Below, piece after piece: positions 8,805 to 16,948 of a DNA stretch of 64,000 bases (position 1 is the first letter of the stretch; each line of letters opens with the position of its first letter). Under the pieces are notes generated by a model, which was not told the origin of the DNA, made no database searches, and saw only the letters and a program-made list of their open reading frames with translations. Location of the stretch: the NCBI RefSeq assembly GCF_900114975.1, contig NZ_FOUU01000007.1, forward strand, positions 62,001 to 126,000, read 5' to 3'. A program made the position numbers and the translations under genes. Source of the DNA: Thermodesulforhabdus norvegica (GTDB lineage: Bacteria; Desulfobacterota; Syntrophobacteria; Syntrophobacterales; Thermodesulforhabdaceae).

Positions 8805-9640
8805 AGGGGAATTTTGTGAAATTCTCCGGCTTCGAGGTCCACGTAAAGGAGTCTTTCCGCGAAAGCCGGTACCTGACCTGTGGCCAGTTTCACGGCTTCG
8901 GCAACCTGAAGGGAAGCGATCGTCGAAACCGTCGATGCGAGAACCCCCAGGCTCTCTTCTGCGGTGGTGTCGGTTTCTGCCGTCGAGTTTTCGTATAGAG
9001 CCCTCAACCGCACCGTGCTGTCGGAGGTTACCGTTAAAACCTGTCCCCACCATCCACGAACGGCTCCGTGAATCAACGGAATTTTGAGCTGGCGGCACCA
9101 ATCGTCCAGTATAAGCCTGTCGGGCACGTTATCCAGAGCGTCGATTACTATGTCAACTCCTTCAAGGTGTGATTTCTTTACCGTTTCGACAAGGGCATCG
9201 AGGGTTACCAGAGGGTTAACGTCTTTAGTGATTTTTTGCACGGCCTTTGCTTTTTCCGACCCTTCCGTTGAAGAATAACAGAACCACTGGCGATTGGCAT
9301 TGGAAGGAGAAAAGTTGTCAGGATCGATACACCTTATGAAGCCAAAACCGATGCGTGCGGCAAGGTGAATTATCACACCTCCCAGCCCCCCGCAGCCGCA
9401 AACGAGCAATCTGGATCGGCAGATCATGGCCTGCTGTTTTGGCGTGAGGGTGTTCAGGTTCTTAATGTACCTGTGAGGCACGATGTGATGATCCAGAGCC
9501 AGGGCGGATACCTCCGATGGCGAAATGCCGAAATCCAGGGCCACCTTTATGATGTCTTCGTCTTCCAGCACGGAGATTTTTAAGCCGGGAAGCCTCTCTA
9601 CGGTTTTCGTCAGGGTCTTCAATTTTTCCGCAATCATCAT
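8774..9640 (-). CDS. ThiF/MoeB/HesA-family adenylyltransferase
   Basis: A 288-residue E1-like enzyme that adenylates the C-terminal glycine of a ubiquitin-fold sulfur carrier (MoaD, ThiS or similar). A ~60-residue N-terminal helical region leads into VPHRYIKNLNTL and the Rossmann ATP site LLVCGCGGLGG; the Arg finger lies in NANRQWF and the Mg-binding Asp in VIDALDN. The two CxxC zinc pairs and the CYRC segment of classical MoeB are absent (the equivalent stretch reads GQVLTVTSDSTVRLRALYE), so it is not a standard MoeB. No carrier gene is nearby. It overlaps mraY by 4 bases, as the last gene of the long minus-strand operon. Confidence 0.85.
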   Translation of the reverse strand: MMIAEKLKTLTKTVERLPGLKISVLEDEDIIKVALDFGISPSEVSALALDHHIVPHRYIKNLNTLTPKQQAMICRSRLLVCGCGGLGGVIIHLAARIGFGFIRCIDPDNFSPSNANRQWFCYSSTEGSEKAKAVQKITKDVNPLVTLDALVETVKKSHLEGVDIVIDALDNVPDRLILDDWCRQLKIPLIHGAVRGWWGQVLTVTSDSTVRLRALYENSTAETDTTAEESLGVLASTVSTIASLQVAEAVKLATGQVPAFAERLLYVDLEAGEFHKIPLHQFTTPWAR

Positions 9641-10746
9641 CGAACCTTTAGGGTTGACAGAGCTATGAGGGCCAGTATCCCGGAGATTATTGAAAGCCTC
9701 ACAACGACTTTAGGCTCCGCAATTCCCCGGTACTGTAAGGAATGATGCAAAGGCGCTCTGTAAAAGATGCGCCTTCCCACGAGCTTTACCCCGACTTTAT
9801 CCTGAATCTGGCTTGTAAGGGCTTCCGCCACGAAAAGGCCTCCAACTATGGGAAACAAAAACTCCTGTTTGAGAAGGATGCTCATGGTGGCGATGACCCC
9901 TCCGATGGCAAGAGAGCCCGTATCTCCCATGAAGATTTGTGCAGGGTAGGCATTAAACCACAAAAACCCCAGACCGGCTCCCGCAAAGGCGGCCGCCACA
10001 ATCGTCAACTCTCCCGTGCCGGGGATGTAAGGAAACTGGAGGTAGCTTGAATATATGCTGTTTCCCAGCACGTAGGCAAAAACGGCGAGCACTCCCAGCA
10101 CAAAGAGAGAAGAGGTTATGGCCAGTCCGTCCAGTCCGTCCGTCAGGTTTACGGAATTTGTGACGAAGATGACGAATAAGAAGATGAAAAGGGTGTAAAG
10201 AAGGACGGGAAGGTAACACAGGGGATTTTTCAGAAAGGGCACGTAGAGCGCCAGGGCCAGCGGTTTTGGCATGGGGCTGAAGGGGCCGGTTACAACGTAA
10301 GCAAAACCGACGGCAAAAAGCGATTGCCATAGAAGCTTGGTCTTCTCCGATAGCCCTCTGTCTCCGCTTCGCTTTCTTATTTTTTTCAGGTCGTCCAGCA
10401 GTCCCAGAACTCCGAACCAGGTTGCCGCCGTAACAACGCACCACATAAAGGGATTTCGCCAGTTGCTCCACAGAAACAGCGAAAAATAAACCCCTCCCAG
10501 TATCAGAAGTCCTCCCATTGTTGGCGTGCCTGACTTGTCAACGGCACTTTTAAGCCCCATGTCTCGCTTCTGATCCCTTAAACGGTATCTGTGAAGCATC
10601 ATTATGAAAGGCCGACTGCAGAGCAGAACGAAAAGCGTTGCCGAAAGGGCCGCCATAATGGCCCTGAAGGTTATGTAGTTTACGAGACGGCAAAAAGAAA
10701 AGAAATCCGAAGATTCGCAGAGGAATTGTCCGAGCAGGTAGAACAT
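9637..10746 (-). CDS. mraY: MraY-like phospho-N-acetylmuramoyl-pentapeptide transferase with altered HHH motif
   Basis: A 369-residue polytopic membrane enzyme that joins UDP-MurNAc-pentapeptide to undecaprenyl phosphate (lipid I synthesis). Family motifs are present: KSGTPTMGGLLIL, LGLLDDLKK, NSVNLTDGLDGLA and FNAYPAQIFMGDTGSLAIGG, with about ten membrane helices. The usual HHH motif before the last helix reads APLHHSLQYRG, so the third His is Ser. It shares a single base with the murG-like gene and overlaps thiF by 4 bases. It lies outside a normal division/cell-wall cluster, with no murE, murF, murD or ftsW around it, so it may be a second copy or a moved gene. Confidence 0.87.
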   Translation of the reverse strand: MFYLLGQFLCESSDFFSFCRLVNYITFRAIMAALSATLFVLLCSRPFIMMLHRYRLRDQKRDMGLKSAVDKSGTPTMGGLLILGGVYFSLFLWSNWRNPFMWCVVTAATWFGVLGLLDDLKKIRKRSGDRGLSEKTKLLWQSLFAVGFAYVVTGPFSPMPKPLALALYVPFLKNPLCYLPVLLYTLFIFLFVIFVTNSVNLTDGLDGLAITSSLFVLGVLAVFAYVLGNSIYSSYLQFPYIPGTGELTIVAAAFAGAGLGFLWFNAYPAQIFMGDTGSLAIGGVIATMSILLKQEFLFPIVGGLFVAEALTSQIQDKVGVKLVGRRIFYRAPLHHSLQYRGIAEPKVVVRLSIISGILALIALSTLKVR

Positions 10747-12896
10747 TATTCCTTTCCCCCCGCGGTAGAAGCCTGTGATCGCAGCGGATCCGACTGGTCA
10801 GAGCCCGTTCGCCGTTCACAGAGCCGTTCAATCTTACGGTACGTTTCTTTTATGGTAAACAGGGGTATGAAGTCCGTAGATGTGAGTATAAAGTTTCTGA
10901 GGCCTTCCAGTAGTTCCGGTGACGGACAGATTACACGGCGTTCCAGCAAATAAAGGATGCCTTCGAGAGCCGCGTGTCGTACCTGCCAGAGAGGGTGAGT
11001 GCCCATACGAAGCAAGGGATCCAGAGCACGGCCGTCTATCCCGATACGGCCCAATGCTTTCTCGGCTTCCACAACGACTTCAAAACAGGGATCACAGAAG
11101 AGTTCGAGAATCAGTCTGAGCCATTCATCTCTTCCGGCCAGATGGTTGGCGAAGTGTTGAACGGCTCTGCAGGCCTCGGCACGAACCTCGTAATAAGGAT
11201 CTTTCAGAGCGGTTTTCAAAGCGATTTCAACGTCCCTGTCGAACACGTCCATTACGATGATGGAACGAATTGCATTCCGTCGTATAAAACCAACTTCTAC
11301 AAAATCTCCACCGAGAAGCCTCAACCATCTGCTCACCCTTGTCCTGTCGCATATCATTCTCACCAGTTCCGGGATTTTGTCTCTCTGCAACAGATAACCC
11401 ACAGCCTTGACTCCAATGTTTCTCATGGGCCATTTCGGGTGATAGAGCAACCGCGAAGCGGCGTAACGATAGTACCTGATCTCGTCCTCGTCCAGAACGT
11501 CGGTGAGGTTGTAATTGGCGGGATTTTTTGAGTACTCACCGGCAAGTCTTCCGATAACCGATCCAATGGGAACGGGAACTAAATCCCGTGCCGGCAAAAG
11601 GGCTTCTATCCTGATACCGCTTTCTGTGAAGTTTCCCTCTATGTAATCGGCCATTAACTGGCTTGCTTTATGGCGGAAGAAGTTTTTGGCGGCCGTTCCC
11701 ATGGTTGTCAGCTGGGCTTTGTCGTGAATAAGCCTCAATATCGTCTGGGCCAGCTCTTGGGGGTCAACGAACTCAACGTGGTTTCCCTGTTGATCACGCT
11801 TCACGTCTTCGTAAAGTACTTCGGCTGCTCCGGCGTATTTCATTGCCCGGGCGTTCATTACCTGATGATCTCCCGGCAGGCCGCCTTTGGGTATCAGGAG
11901 AGCCGGCTTTCCCAGCGAGGCTATCTCGTTTATCGTACCGGCGCCACTTCTCGATACGATCAAATCTGCCCTGCGGTAAATTTCTCCTATGGAGTGGAAG
12001 TACCTTCGAGCGTGATAAAAAGAAGGGAGTTCGTTCCGGATTTCCGCCGGCAGTCTTGAAATACGCTCAAGGGTATCTCTTTCGGCATCGTAAACGTCCG
12101 TTTTCGAAAGTCCCAACCCGTGGATGACGAAAATCCGGTTCCTGTAAGGGAAGAGATAGGGGAGGGCATCCACCAGCGCTCGATTTATCGTGCGGGCTCC
12201 CAGAGAACCGCCGAAAACAAAAATGACCATTCTTCCCTTGGGGATGGTTAAATCTAAAGAGGTAGCCCTTTCGGAAAATATGCTTTTTCTGACGGGATAG
12301 CCGGAATACACGCCCTTTTTGGGAAAAAAGCGCAGGGTCTGAGGAAAGCTCACGAAAACGACATCAACCCATCTCCCGAGAGCATGGTTGGCCTGACCTG
12401 GAATGGTGTTCTGTTCGTGAAGGTAGAGCTTTACGGGAACACGAAAAAGTTTTCTGAGAACGATCCCGGCAAGCAAAGCCGGAGCACTTGCGTATCCTCC
12501 GGTGGAAATGATGCAGAAGGGCTTACAGCGGATCAGGATTTGCAAAGCCTGCAGGGTGCCCGCAAGTGTCAGAATCGAAAACTTCGTCAGCTTGATCGGA
12601 TTCCTTATCCCGGGATAGGCCGCGGACAATACGGCAAAAAACGGAATGTTCTCACGGGGCACGATCTGACTGTCTGCCCTTTCCTTCGTCCCTATGTAAA
12701 TAAACCTTACGTCCCTGTTTCTCCCTTTAAATTCTTCGTAGAGGGCTATCAGAGGATAAACGTGACCTGCCGTGCCACCCCCGGTTAGGGCAATAACCCT
12801 GTCGGTTCGGCTTTTGAATTTGCGTCTGAAACTCCTGTTTATAAGGAGTGCCGTAAAAACGTAAATCGTGACCACGGAAATTACCAGGTAGATCAT
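10746..12896 (-). CDS. murG: MurG-type GlcNAc transferase fused to membrane anchor and HEAT-like repeats
   Basis: A 716-residue protein, about twice the normal MurG length. Residues 1-20 form a hydrophobic anchor. Residues ~35-425 are MurG, which makes lipid II from lipid I: GGGTAGHVYPLIAL, STGGYASAPALLA, LHEQNTIPGQANHAL, VFGGSLGARTINRAL, RSGAGTINEIASLGKPALLIP (split here as nucleotide-sugar site) and DHQVMNARAM are all seen. Residues ~460-700 are helical repeats of HEAT/PBS type, for example DPYYEVRAEACRAVQHF and HPLWQVRHAALEGILYL. The frame is continuous with no stop between the parts. It overlaps tsaC by 4 bases. The repeat region probably binds a partner protein. Confidence 0.88.
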   Translation of the reverse strand: MIYLVISVVTIYVFTALLINRSFRRKFKSRTDRVIALTGGGTAGHVYPLIALYEEFKGRNRDVRFIYIGTKERADSQIVPRENIPFFAVLSAAYPGIRNPIKLTKFSILTLAGTLQALQILIRCKPFCIISTGGYASAPALLAGIVLRKLFRVPVKLYLHEQNTIPGQANHALGRWVDVVFVSFPQTLRFFPKKGVYSGYPVRKSIFSERATSLDLTIPKGRMVIFVFGGSLGARTINRALVDALPYLFPYRNRIFVIHGLGLSKTDVYDAERDTLERISRLPAEIRNELPSFYHARRYFHSIGEIYRRADLIVSRSGAGTINEIASLGKPALLIPKGGLPGDHQVMNARAMKYAGAAEVLYEDVKRDQQGNHVEFVDPQELAQTILRLIHDKAQLTTMGTAAKNFFRHKASQLMADYIEGNFTESGIRIEALLPARDLVPVPIGSVIGRLAGEYSKNPANYNLTDVLDEDEIRYYRYAASRLLYHPKWPMRNIGVKAVGYLLQRDKIPELVRMICDRTRVSRWLRLLGGDFVEVGFIRRNAIRSIIVMDVFDRDVEIALKTALKDPYYEVRAEACRAVQHFANHLAGRDEWLRLILELFCDPCFEVVVEAEKALGRIGIDGRALDPLLRMGTHPLWQVRHAALEGILYLLERRVICPSPELLEGLRNFILTSTDFIPLFTIKETYRKIERLCERRTGSDQSDPLRSQASTAGGKE

Positions 12897-13561
12897 AACT
12901 CAGTACCCGTAGAGCGAAGTATTTCGGAGAACGGAACGGCTCCTTTTCGAATTAATCTTGGAAATCCCTCAGAACAGTCGATTATGGTTGATGTCAGGGA
13001 GTTGTCCAGAGGCCCTGCGTCAATTACGGCATCGATAACTTCGATCATGGATTCACTGAGTTCCGATGGGGATCCGATCGGCGGTCTGTCCGACAGGTTC
13101 GCACTGGTGGATACGAAAAGACCTTTTGCCGCCGAAGCGAGAAAACGTGCAATTGGGTGAGGTGACACCCGCACCGCCACATTTCCGGTTCCGGCATGAA
13201 CCACATCGGGGATTGAGGCGGCCGCAGGCAGGATTACCGTTACTGCCCCGGGCCAGAATTTGCTTGCTATGGCTTCTGCACACTCAGGCCATTTGCGAAA
13301 AGCCCGCCGGGCCGACGAAATGTTTTCGGCAACGAGAAGAAGCGGTCTGGACTCGGGCCTTCCTTTGACTCTGAAAATTCTCCGGACACTTTCCTCGTTA
13401 AAGGGATTACAGCCAATGCCGTATACCGTTTCGGTGGGATACACAAAAACAGCCCCGGCCTCTACGAGCTTTTTCCACTCCTCTCCATAGCGAACTACGT
13501 GCTGTTCGTACGGGAGATCAACCCGCCAGTAGCGCCTGAAAAAGGGTTTAGCCTGCTTCAT
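12893..13561 (-). CDS. tsaC: Threonylcarbamoyl-AMP synthase (Sua5/YciO/YrdC family)
   Basis: A 222-residue enzyme that forms threonylcarbamoyl-adenylate from threonine, bicarbonate and ATP for t6A modification of ANN-decoding tRNAs. Visible family features are VYPTETVYGIGCNPFNEES, the KGRPESRPLLLL-like loop (KGRPESRPLLLV), WPGAVTVILP, VAVRVSPHPIARFL and STSANLSDRPP. There is no extra Sua5 C-terminal domain, so it is the short TsaC-like form. It overlaps purE by 14 bases and the murG-like gene by 4 bases, so it is translated as part of the operon. Confidence 0.92.
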   Translation of the reverse strand: MKQAKPFFRRYWRVDLPYEQHVVRYGEEWKKLVEAGAVFVYPTETVYGIGCNPFNEESVRRIFRVKGRPESRPLLLVAENISSARRAFRKWPECAEAIASKFWPGAVTVILPAAASIPDVVHAGTGNVAVRVSPHPIARFLASAAKGLFVSTSANLSDRPPIGSPSELSESMIEVIDAVIDAGPLDNSLTSTIIDCSEGFPRLIRKGAVPFSEILRSTGTEL

Positions 13562-14054
13562 GATTCTTCTGAAGCTCTCTGTCTGCCCTTCTCACTTTTT
13601 CCCTGATCTCTTCTCTGAAGGCCGTTAATTTTCTTTGAAGATTTTCGTCGGTCAGAGCAAGAATCTCAATCGCCAGATATGCGGCATTTCTGGCTCCGCC
13701 TTTTCCCACCGAAACCGTTGCAACGGGAATTCCGGGAGGCATTTGAACCGTAGAGAGCAGGGCATCCCATCCCTTAAGCGGAGACGAATCTACGGGAACA
13801 CCTATGACCGGAAGCACGGTTCTGGCGGCAATTGATCCTGCAAGGTGAGCAGCCCAACCGGCTCCGGCGATTACCACACGGATACCTCTGGACGCAGCTT
13901 TCTCGGAAAAATCGGCCACGTCGTCGGGAACGCGATGGGCGGAAAGTATTCGCACTTCGTGGGGCACGCCGAATTCCTTCAGGACCTCTATCGCCTCCTG
14001 CATAACCTCCAGATCGGACTTACTTCCCATGACCACGGCGACTCTGGGTTCCAT
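13548..14054 (-). CDS. purE: N5-carboxyaminoimidazole ribonucleotide mutase (class I PurE)
   Basis: A 168-residue PurE, which converts N5-CAIR to CAIR in purine synthesis. The substrate loop VVMGSKSDLEVMQEA and the catalytic-site motif ILSAHRVPD are present, followed by GAGWAAHLAGSIAARTVLPVIGVP and the GG-rich loop. Typical bacterial class I enzymes work with PurK, which is not seen in this window. It lies 16 bases downstream of purD and has a GGAGG ribosome site. Confidence 0.95.
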   Translation of the reverse strand: MEPRVAVVMGSKSDLEVMQEAIEVLKEFGVPHEVRILSAHRVPDDVADFSEKAASRGIRVVIAGAGWAAHLAGSIAARTVLPVIGVPVDSSPLKGWDALLSTVQMPPGIPVATVSVGKGGARNAAYLAIEILALTDENLQRKLTAFREEIREKVRRADRELQKNHEAG

Positions 14055-14070
14055 AAAGGAGACCTCCTTA

Positions 14071-15366
14071 TCACTGCAGACCTATATCACTGCGGTAGTA
14101 CATGCCCTCAAAGGACACCTTCTTCATTTCCCTGTAGGCAATTTCGCGCGCCTCTTGAAGGGTTTCTCCACGACTTACGATGCCGAAAACACGCCCACCC
14201 GTTGTAATGAGTCTGCCGTCCGAGTCAAAGCCGGTTCCCGAATGAAATACCAGGCACGACGGGTCCACCTTTTCCAGCCCGTAAATGGGCACGCCAATAC
14301 GATACCTGTCCGGATAACCCTTGTACCAGCCCTTTTTCCCCTTGCATCTGCCACTTACGGCAATAAGGCAGAGCCGATACGCGGGATCCCATTCCAGGGA
14401 TATGTCTCTGAGCCTGCCCTCAATGATGGCTTCGCTTATGTCCACCAGATCGGTTTTCAATCTCGGCAGGATGACCTGAGCCTCCGGATCGCCCAGTCTA
14501 ATGTTGATTTCCAGCACATAGGGAGTTATGTCTCCTTCCTCTTCAACCAGCATGAGCCCCAGATAAAGTACTCCCTTGTAGAGCATTTCGTATTTTTCCC
14601 GTATTCCTTCGATAAGGGGCCGTGCAACGCGGGCCATAATTTTTTCGGAAAGCTCATCGGTCAGCCAGGGATGAGGACTGTAAGAGCCCATACCTCCCGT
14701 GTTTTTCCCTTCGTCGTTGTCTCTGGCCCGCTTATAATCCTGTGCCGCCACCATCGGCAGAACGGTGTAACCGTCGGTAAAACAGAAAAAGGAAAGCTCT
14801 CTACCGTAGAGTCGCTTCTCTATGTCCACCCTTTTTCCGGCATCCCCGAAGATTCTCTTTTCCATAAGCAGATGGATGGCTTCCTCGGCGTCTTCAACGG
14901 TGTCGCACACGAGAGAACCCTTGCCGGCAGCAAGGCCGTCGGCTTTAACCACAACGGGATATCCGACGGACCTCACATAATCCCTGGCTTTATCGGGATC
15001 GTCAAAGATGGCAAAATCCGCTACGGGGATTCCGAGATCCCTGAGCAAAACCTTTGTGTCACATTTACTGGACTCCAGACGGCTGGTTCTCTGATCCGGA
15101 CCCACAATGGGAAGGCCTCTGCTCGTAAAAAGGTCCACTATCCCGGATGACAGAGGATTTTCGGGGCCGACAAAGGTTAAATCGACCTTTTCCTTTTCGG
15201 CAAAGTCTGCCATCTCTTCTATGGTTCGGGCATCTACACATTCCGCTATTCGTGAAATTCCCGCATTTCCGTGGGCCACGTAAACCTTCTTGACCCTGGG
15301 GCTTTGAGAAAACTTCCAGGCAATTGCGTGATCCCGTCCTCCGCTTCCAACTACAAGAACCTTCAT
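14071..15366 (-). CDS. purD: Phosphoribosylamine--glycine ligase
   Basis: A 431-residue ATP-grasp enzyme (GAR synthetase), second step of purine synthesis. It begins MKVLVVGSGGRDHAIAWK and shows the PurD signature GRELSFFCFTDGYTVLPMVAAQDYKRA (given as two adjoining blocks) and GMGSYSPHPWL, plus the ATP-grasp metal residues in VLEINIRLGDPEAQ. The length is normal. It stands between the purH cyclohydrolase gene (20 bases upstream) and purE. Confidence 0.96.
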   Translation of the reverse strand: MKVLVVGSGGRDHAIAWKFSQSPRVKKVYVAHGNAGISRIAECVDARTIEEMADFAEKEKVDLTFVGPENPLSSGIVDLFTSRGLPIVGPDQRTSRLESSKCDTKVLLRDLGIPVADFAIFDDPDKARDYVRSVGYPVVVKADGLAAGKGSLVCDTVEDAEEAIHLLMEKRIFGDAGKRVDIEKRLYGRELSFFCFTDGYTVLPMVAAQDYKRARDNDEGKNTGGMGSYSPHPWLTDELSEKIMARVARPLIEGIREKYEMLYKGVLYLGLMLVEEEGDITPYVLEINIRLGDPEAQVILPRLKTDLVDISEAIIEGRLRDISLEWDPAYRLCLIAVSGRCKGKKGWYKGYPDRYRIGVPIYGLEKVDPSCLVFHSGTGFDSDGRLITTGGRVFGIVSRGETLQEAREIAYREMKKVSFEGMYYRSDIGLQ

Positions 15367-15385
15367 ATTCCCGTCTTCTCCCTGT

Positions 15386-15991
15386 CTATTCTGCCGAAAG
15401 TGTTTGATTTTCTAGATACTGACATATTGCTCCATCGTACCGGTGAGTCAGGCAAAAGGCCTTTTTTGCGAGGGCAAAACTCAGAGCCGTTGAAATTCTT
15501 CCGTCCAGTCTGGTCATTTCGTCCATTATTGTTGGGTAGTCGTCAGGGTCGCATACGACGACGACGTGTCTGAAGTTTTTGGCCGCCGCTCTTATGAGTG
15601 TCGGCCCTCCTATGTCGATGTTTTCCACGGCATCTTCCAGCGTGCATCCCGGGGTTGCCACGGTTTTTTCAAAGGCGTAGAGGTTTACGACAACCATGTC
15701 TATGGGCTCAATATTCAAATGTTCAAGGGTTTCAAGGTGTTCCTTTTTAGACCTGACGGCCAGAATACCCCCGTGAATCCGGGGGTGAAGTGTTTTCACC
15801 CTTCCGTCGAGAATTTCCGGGAAACCCGTGTAGTCCGACACGTCGGTGATTTCCACACCGTTGTCTCTCAGTAAACGGGCCGTCCCGCCGGTCGACAGAA
15901 TGTGAACCCCTCTGTTTTGCAGAAAACGGCCGAATTCGGGAAGGCCGCGCTTGTCCGTCACGCTTATAAGGGCTCTCTTTATGCCGATCAT
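15386..15991 (-). CDS. purH: IMP cyclohydrolase, stand-alone domain of PurH
   Basis: A 201-residue protein equal to only the N-terminal MGS-like domain of bifunctional PurH. This domain closes FAICAR to IMP. Motifs [55 protein letters not shown] and [17 protein letters not shown] are present. The AICAR transformylase domain is missing: the frame ends cleanly after residue 201 and purD follows at once. Split PurH proteins are known in anaerobic deltaproteobacteria; the transformylase should be elsewhere in the genome. It overlaps cooC by 4 bases. Confidence 0.93.
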   Translation of the reverse strand: MIGIKRALISVTDKRGLPEFGRFLQNRGVHILSTGGTARLLRDNGVEITDVSDYTGFPEILDGRVKTLHPRIHGGILAVRSKKEHLETLEHLNIEPIDMVVVNLYAFEKTVATPGCTLEDAVENIDIGGPTLIRAAAKNFRHVVVVCDPDDYPTIMDEMTRLDGRISTALSFALAKKAFCLTHRYDGAICQYLENQTLSAE

Positions 15992-16773
15992 GTCCTCACT
16001 CCCGAAGATAATCTGGCCTGTTTTTGAGAAAAAACCTCATCCAGAAAAGCCGCGCTGGCCTTTACAATAGGTGCATCGTCGGGCAGTTCAAAGGTGGGCT
16101 TGCCCTGAAGGTCGTATTCCGTAATCAGAGGATCTGCCGGGAAGGTCACGATATTGCCGCCAAAGATTTTCTTCACATCATCAGGCCAGTCAGAAGGTGC
16201 TGTACGGACCTGATTTACGATGAGATATTGTTCGCCAACTCGAATGGGCAAATCTTTTACCATTTCTGCAATTCTGCACGCTGCGGTCAGACCGCGTTTG
16301 CTGGGATCGGAAACGAGAAGAAGCAGATCGATATCTTTCTGAGTAAGGCGGCTGAAATGCTCCATGCCCGCTTCGTTGTCGATCACGAGATAAGGGTAGT
16401 GGTTCATGAGCTTGTCCAGAAGCTCCGAAAGGATGCTGTTGGCAGCACAGTAGCATCCCGGCCCTTCCGGCCGACCCATCGCTATCAGATCAAAACCTTC
16501 GGCTTCCACAAGAGCTTCTTCCATCTGTATCTGCATGAAGATGTCCTTGGTCATCCCGGTGGGTACATCTTTTTTCATCCGTTCCCTTGCATCCGAAAGG
16601 GTTGTTTTGATTTGCACTCCCAGAACATCGTTCAGGTTGGTGTTCGGGTCGGCATCGACCACGAGAATCGGCTTCATGTCCCGTGCCAGAAGATACCTTA
16701 CTACAAGACCGGCCACCGTGGTTTTGCCCGTGCCGCCTTTACCACCAATAGAAATCGTGTATCCCACAATCAA
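15988..16773 (-). CDS. cooC: CooC-type MinD-family ATPase for nickel insertion into CO dehydrogenase
   Basis: A 261-residue dimeric P-loop ATPase. It has the deviant Walker [11 protein letters not shown] (about residues 10-19), the switch region [15 protein letters not shown] and the CxC metal motif GPGCYCAAN, which in CooC1 binds nickel at the dimer interface. Such proteins mature the carbon monoxide dehydrogenase C-cluster. No CO dehydrogenase gene is in the window. It is the first gene of the operon that continues into purine and cell-wall genes, 32 bases downstream of a good promoter. Confidence 0.9.
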   Translation of the reverse strand: MIVGYTISIGGKGGTGKTTVAGLVVRYLLARDMKPILVVDADPNTNLNDVLGVQIKTTLSDARERMKKDVPTGMTKDIFMQIQMEEALVEAEGFDLIAMGRPEGPGCYCAANSILSELLDKLMNHYPYLVIDNEAGMEHFSRLTQKDIDLLLLVSDPSKRGLTAACRIAEMVKDLPIRVGEQYLIVNQVRTAPSDWPDDVKKIFGGNIVTFPADPLITEYDLQGKPTFELPDDAPIVKASAAFLDEVFSQKQARLSSGVRT

Positions 16774-16804
16774 CTCCTCCTTTTATTTTCAAAAATTGTT
16801 GGAC

Positions 16805-16833
16805 ATCCTAGGTACATACTCCCTCTGTGTCAA
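16805..16833 (-). promoter_or_regulatory. Predicted sigma-70 promoter for the cooC-pur-tsaC-murG-mraY-thiF operon
   Basis: On the minus strand a perfect -35 TTGACA (16833-16828) is followed, after 17 bases, by TAGGAT (16810-16805). The start of transcription would be near 16798, leaving a leader of only about 25 bases that holds the GGAGG ribosome site of cooC. I see no other promoter before 8774. Confidence 0.6.
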
Positions 16834-16948
16834 TCGGGTTCGAAGCTATGGCATAATCGGTCAAAGAAGTGTATAAATTTTTGCAGTAACGTTCCACCTG
16901 TTTTGGAGGTTGAGTTAACCTTATTGCACGAGAAAAAAGGCGGTGGTT

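Noticed and set aside
14029-15150. 373-codon open frame on the plus strand
   Set aside because: Opposite purD, no domain, low-complexity composition from codon bias of the true gene.
16800-16900. tRNA suggested by GGTTCGAA
   Set aside because: No acceptor stem, anticodon arm or CCA end of suitable spacing is present.
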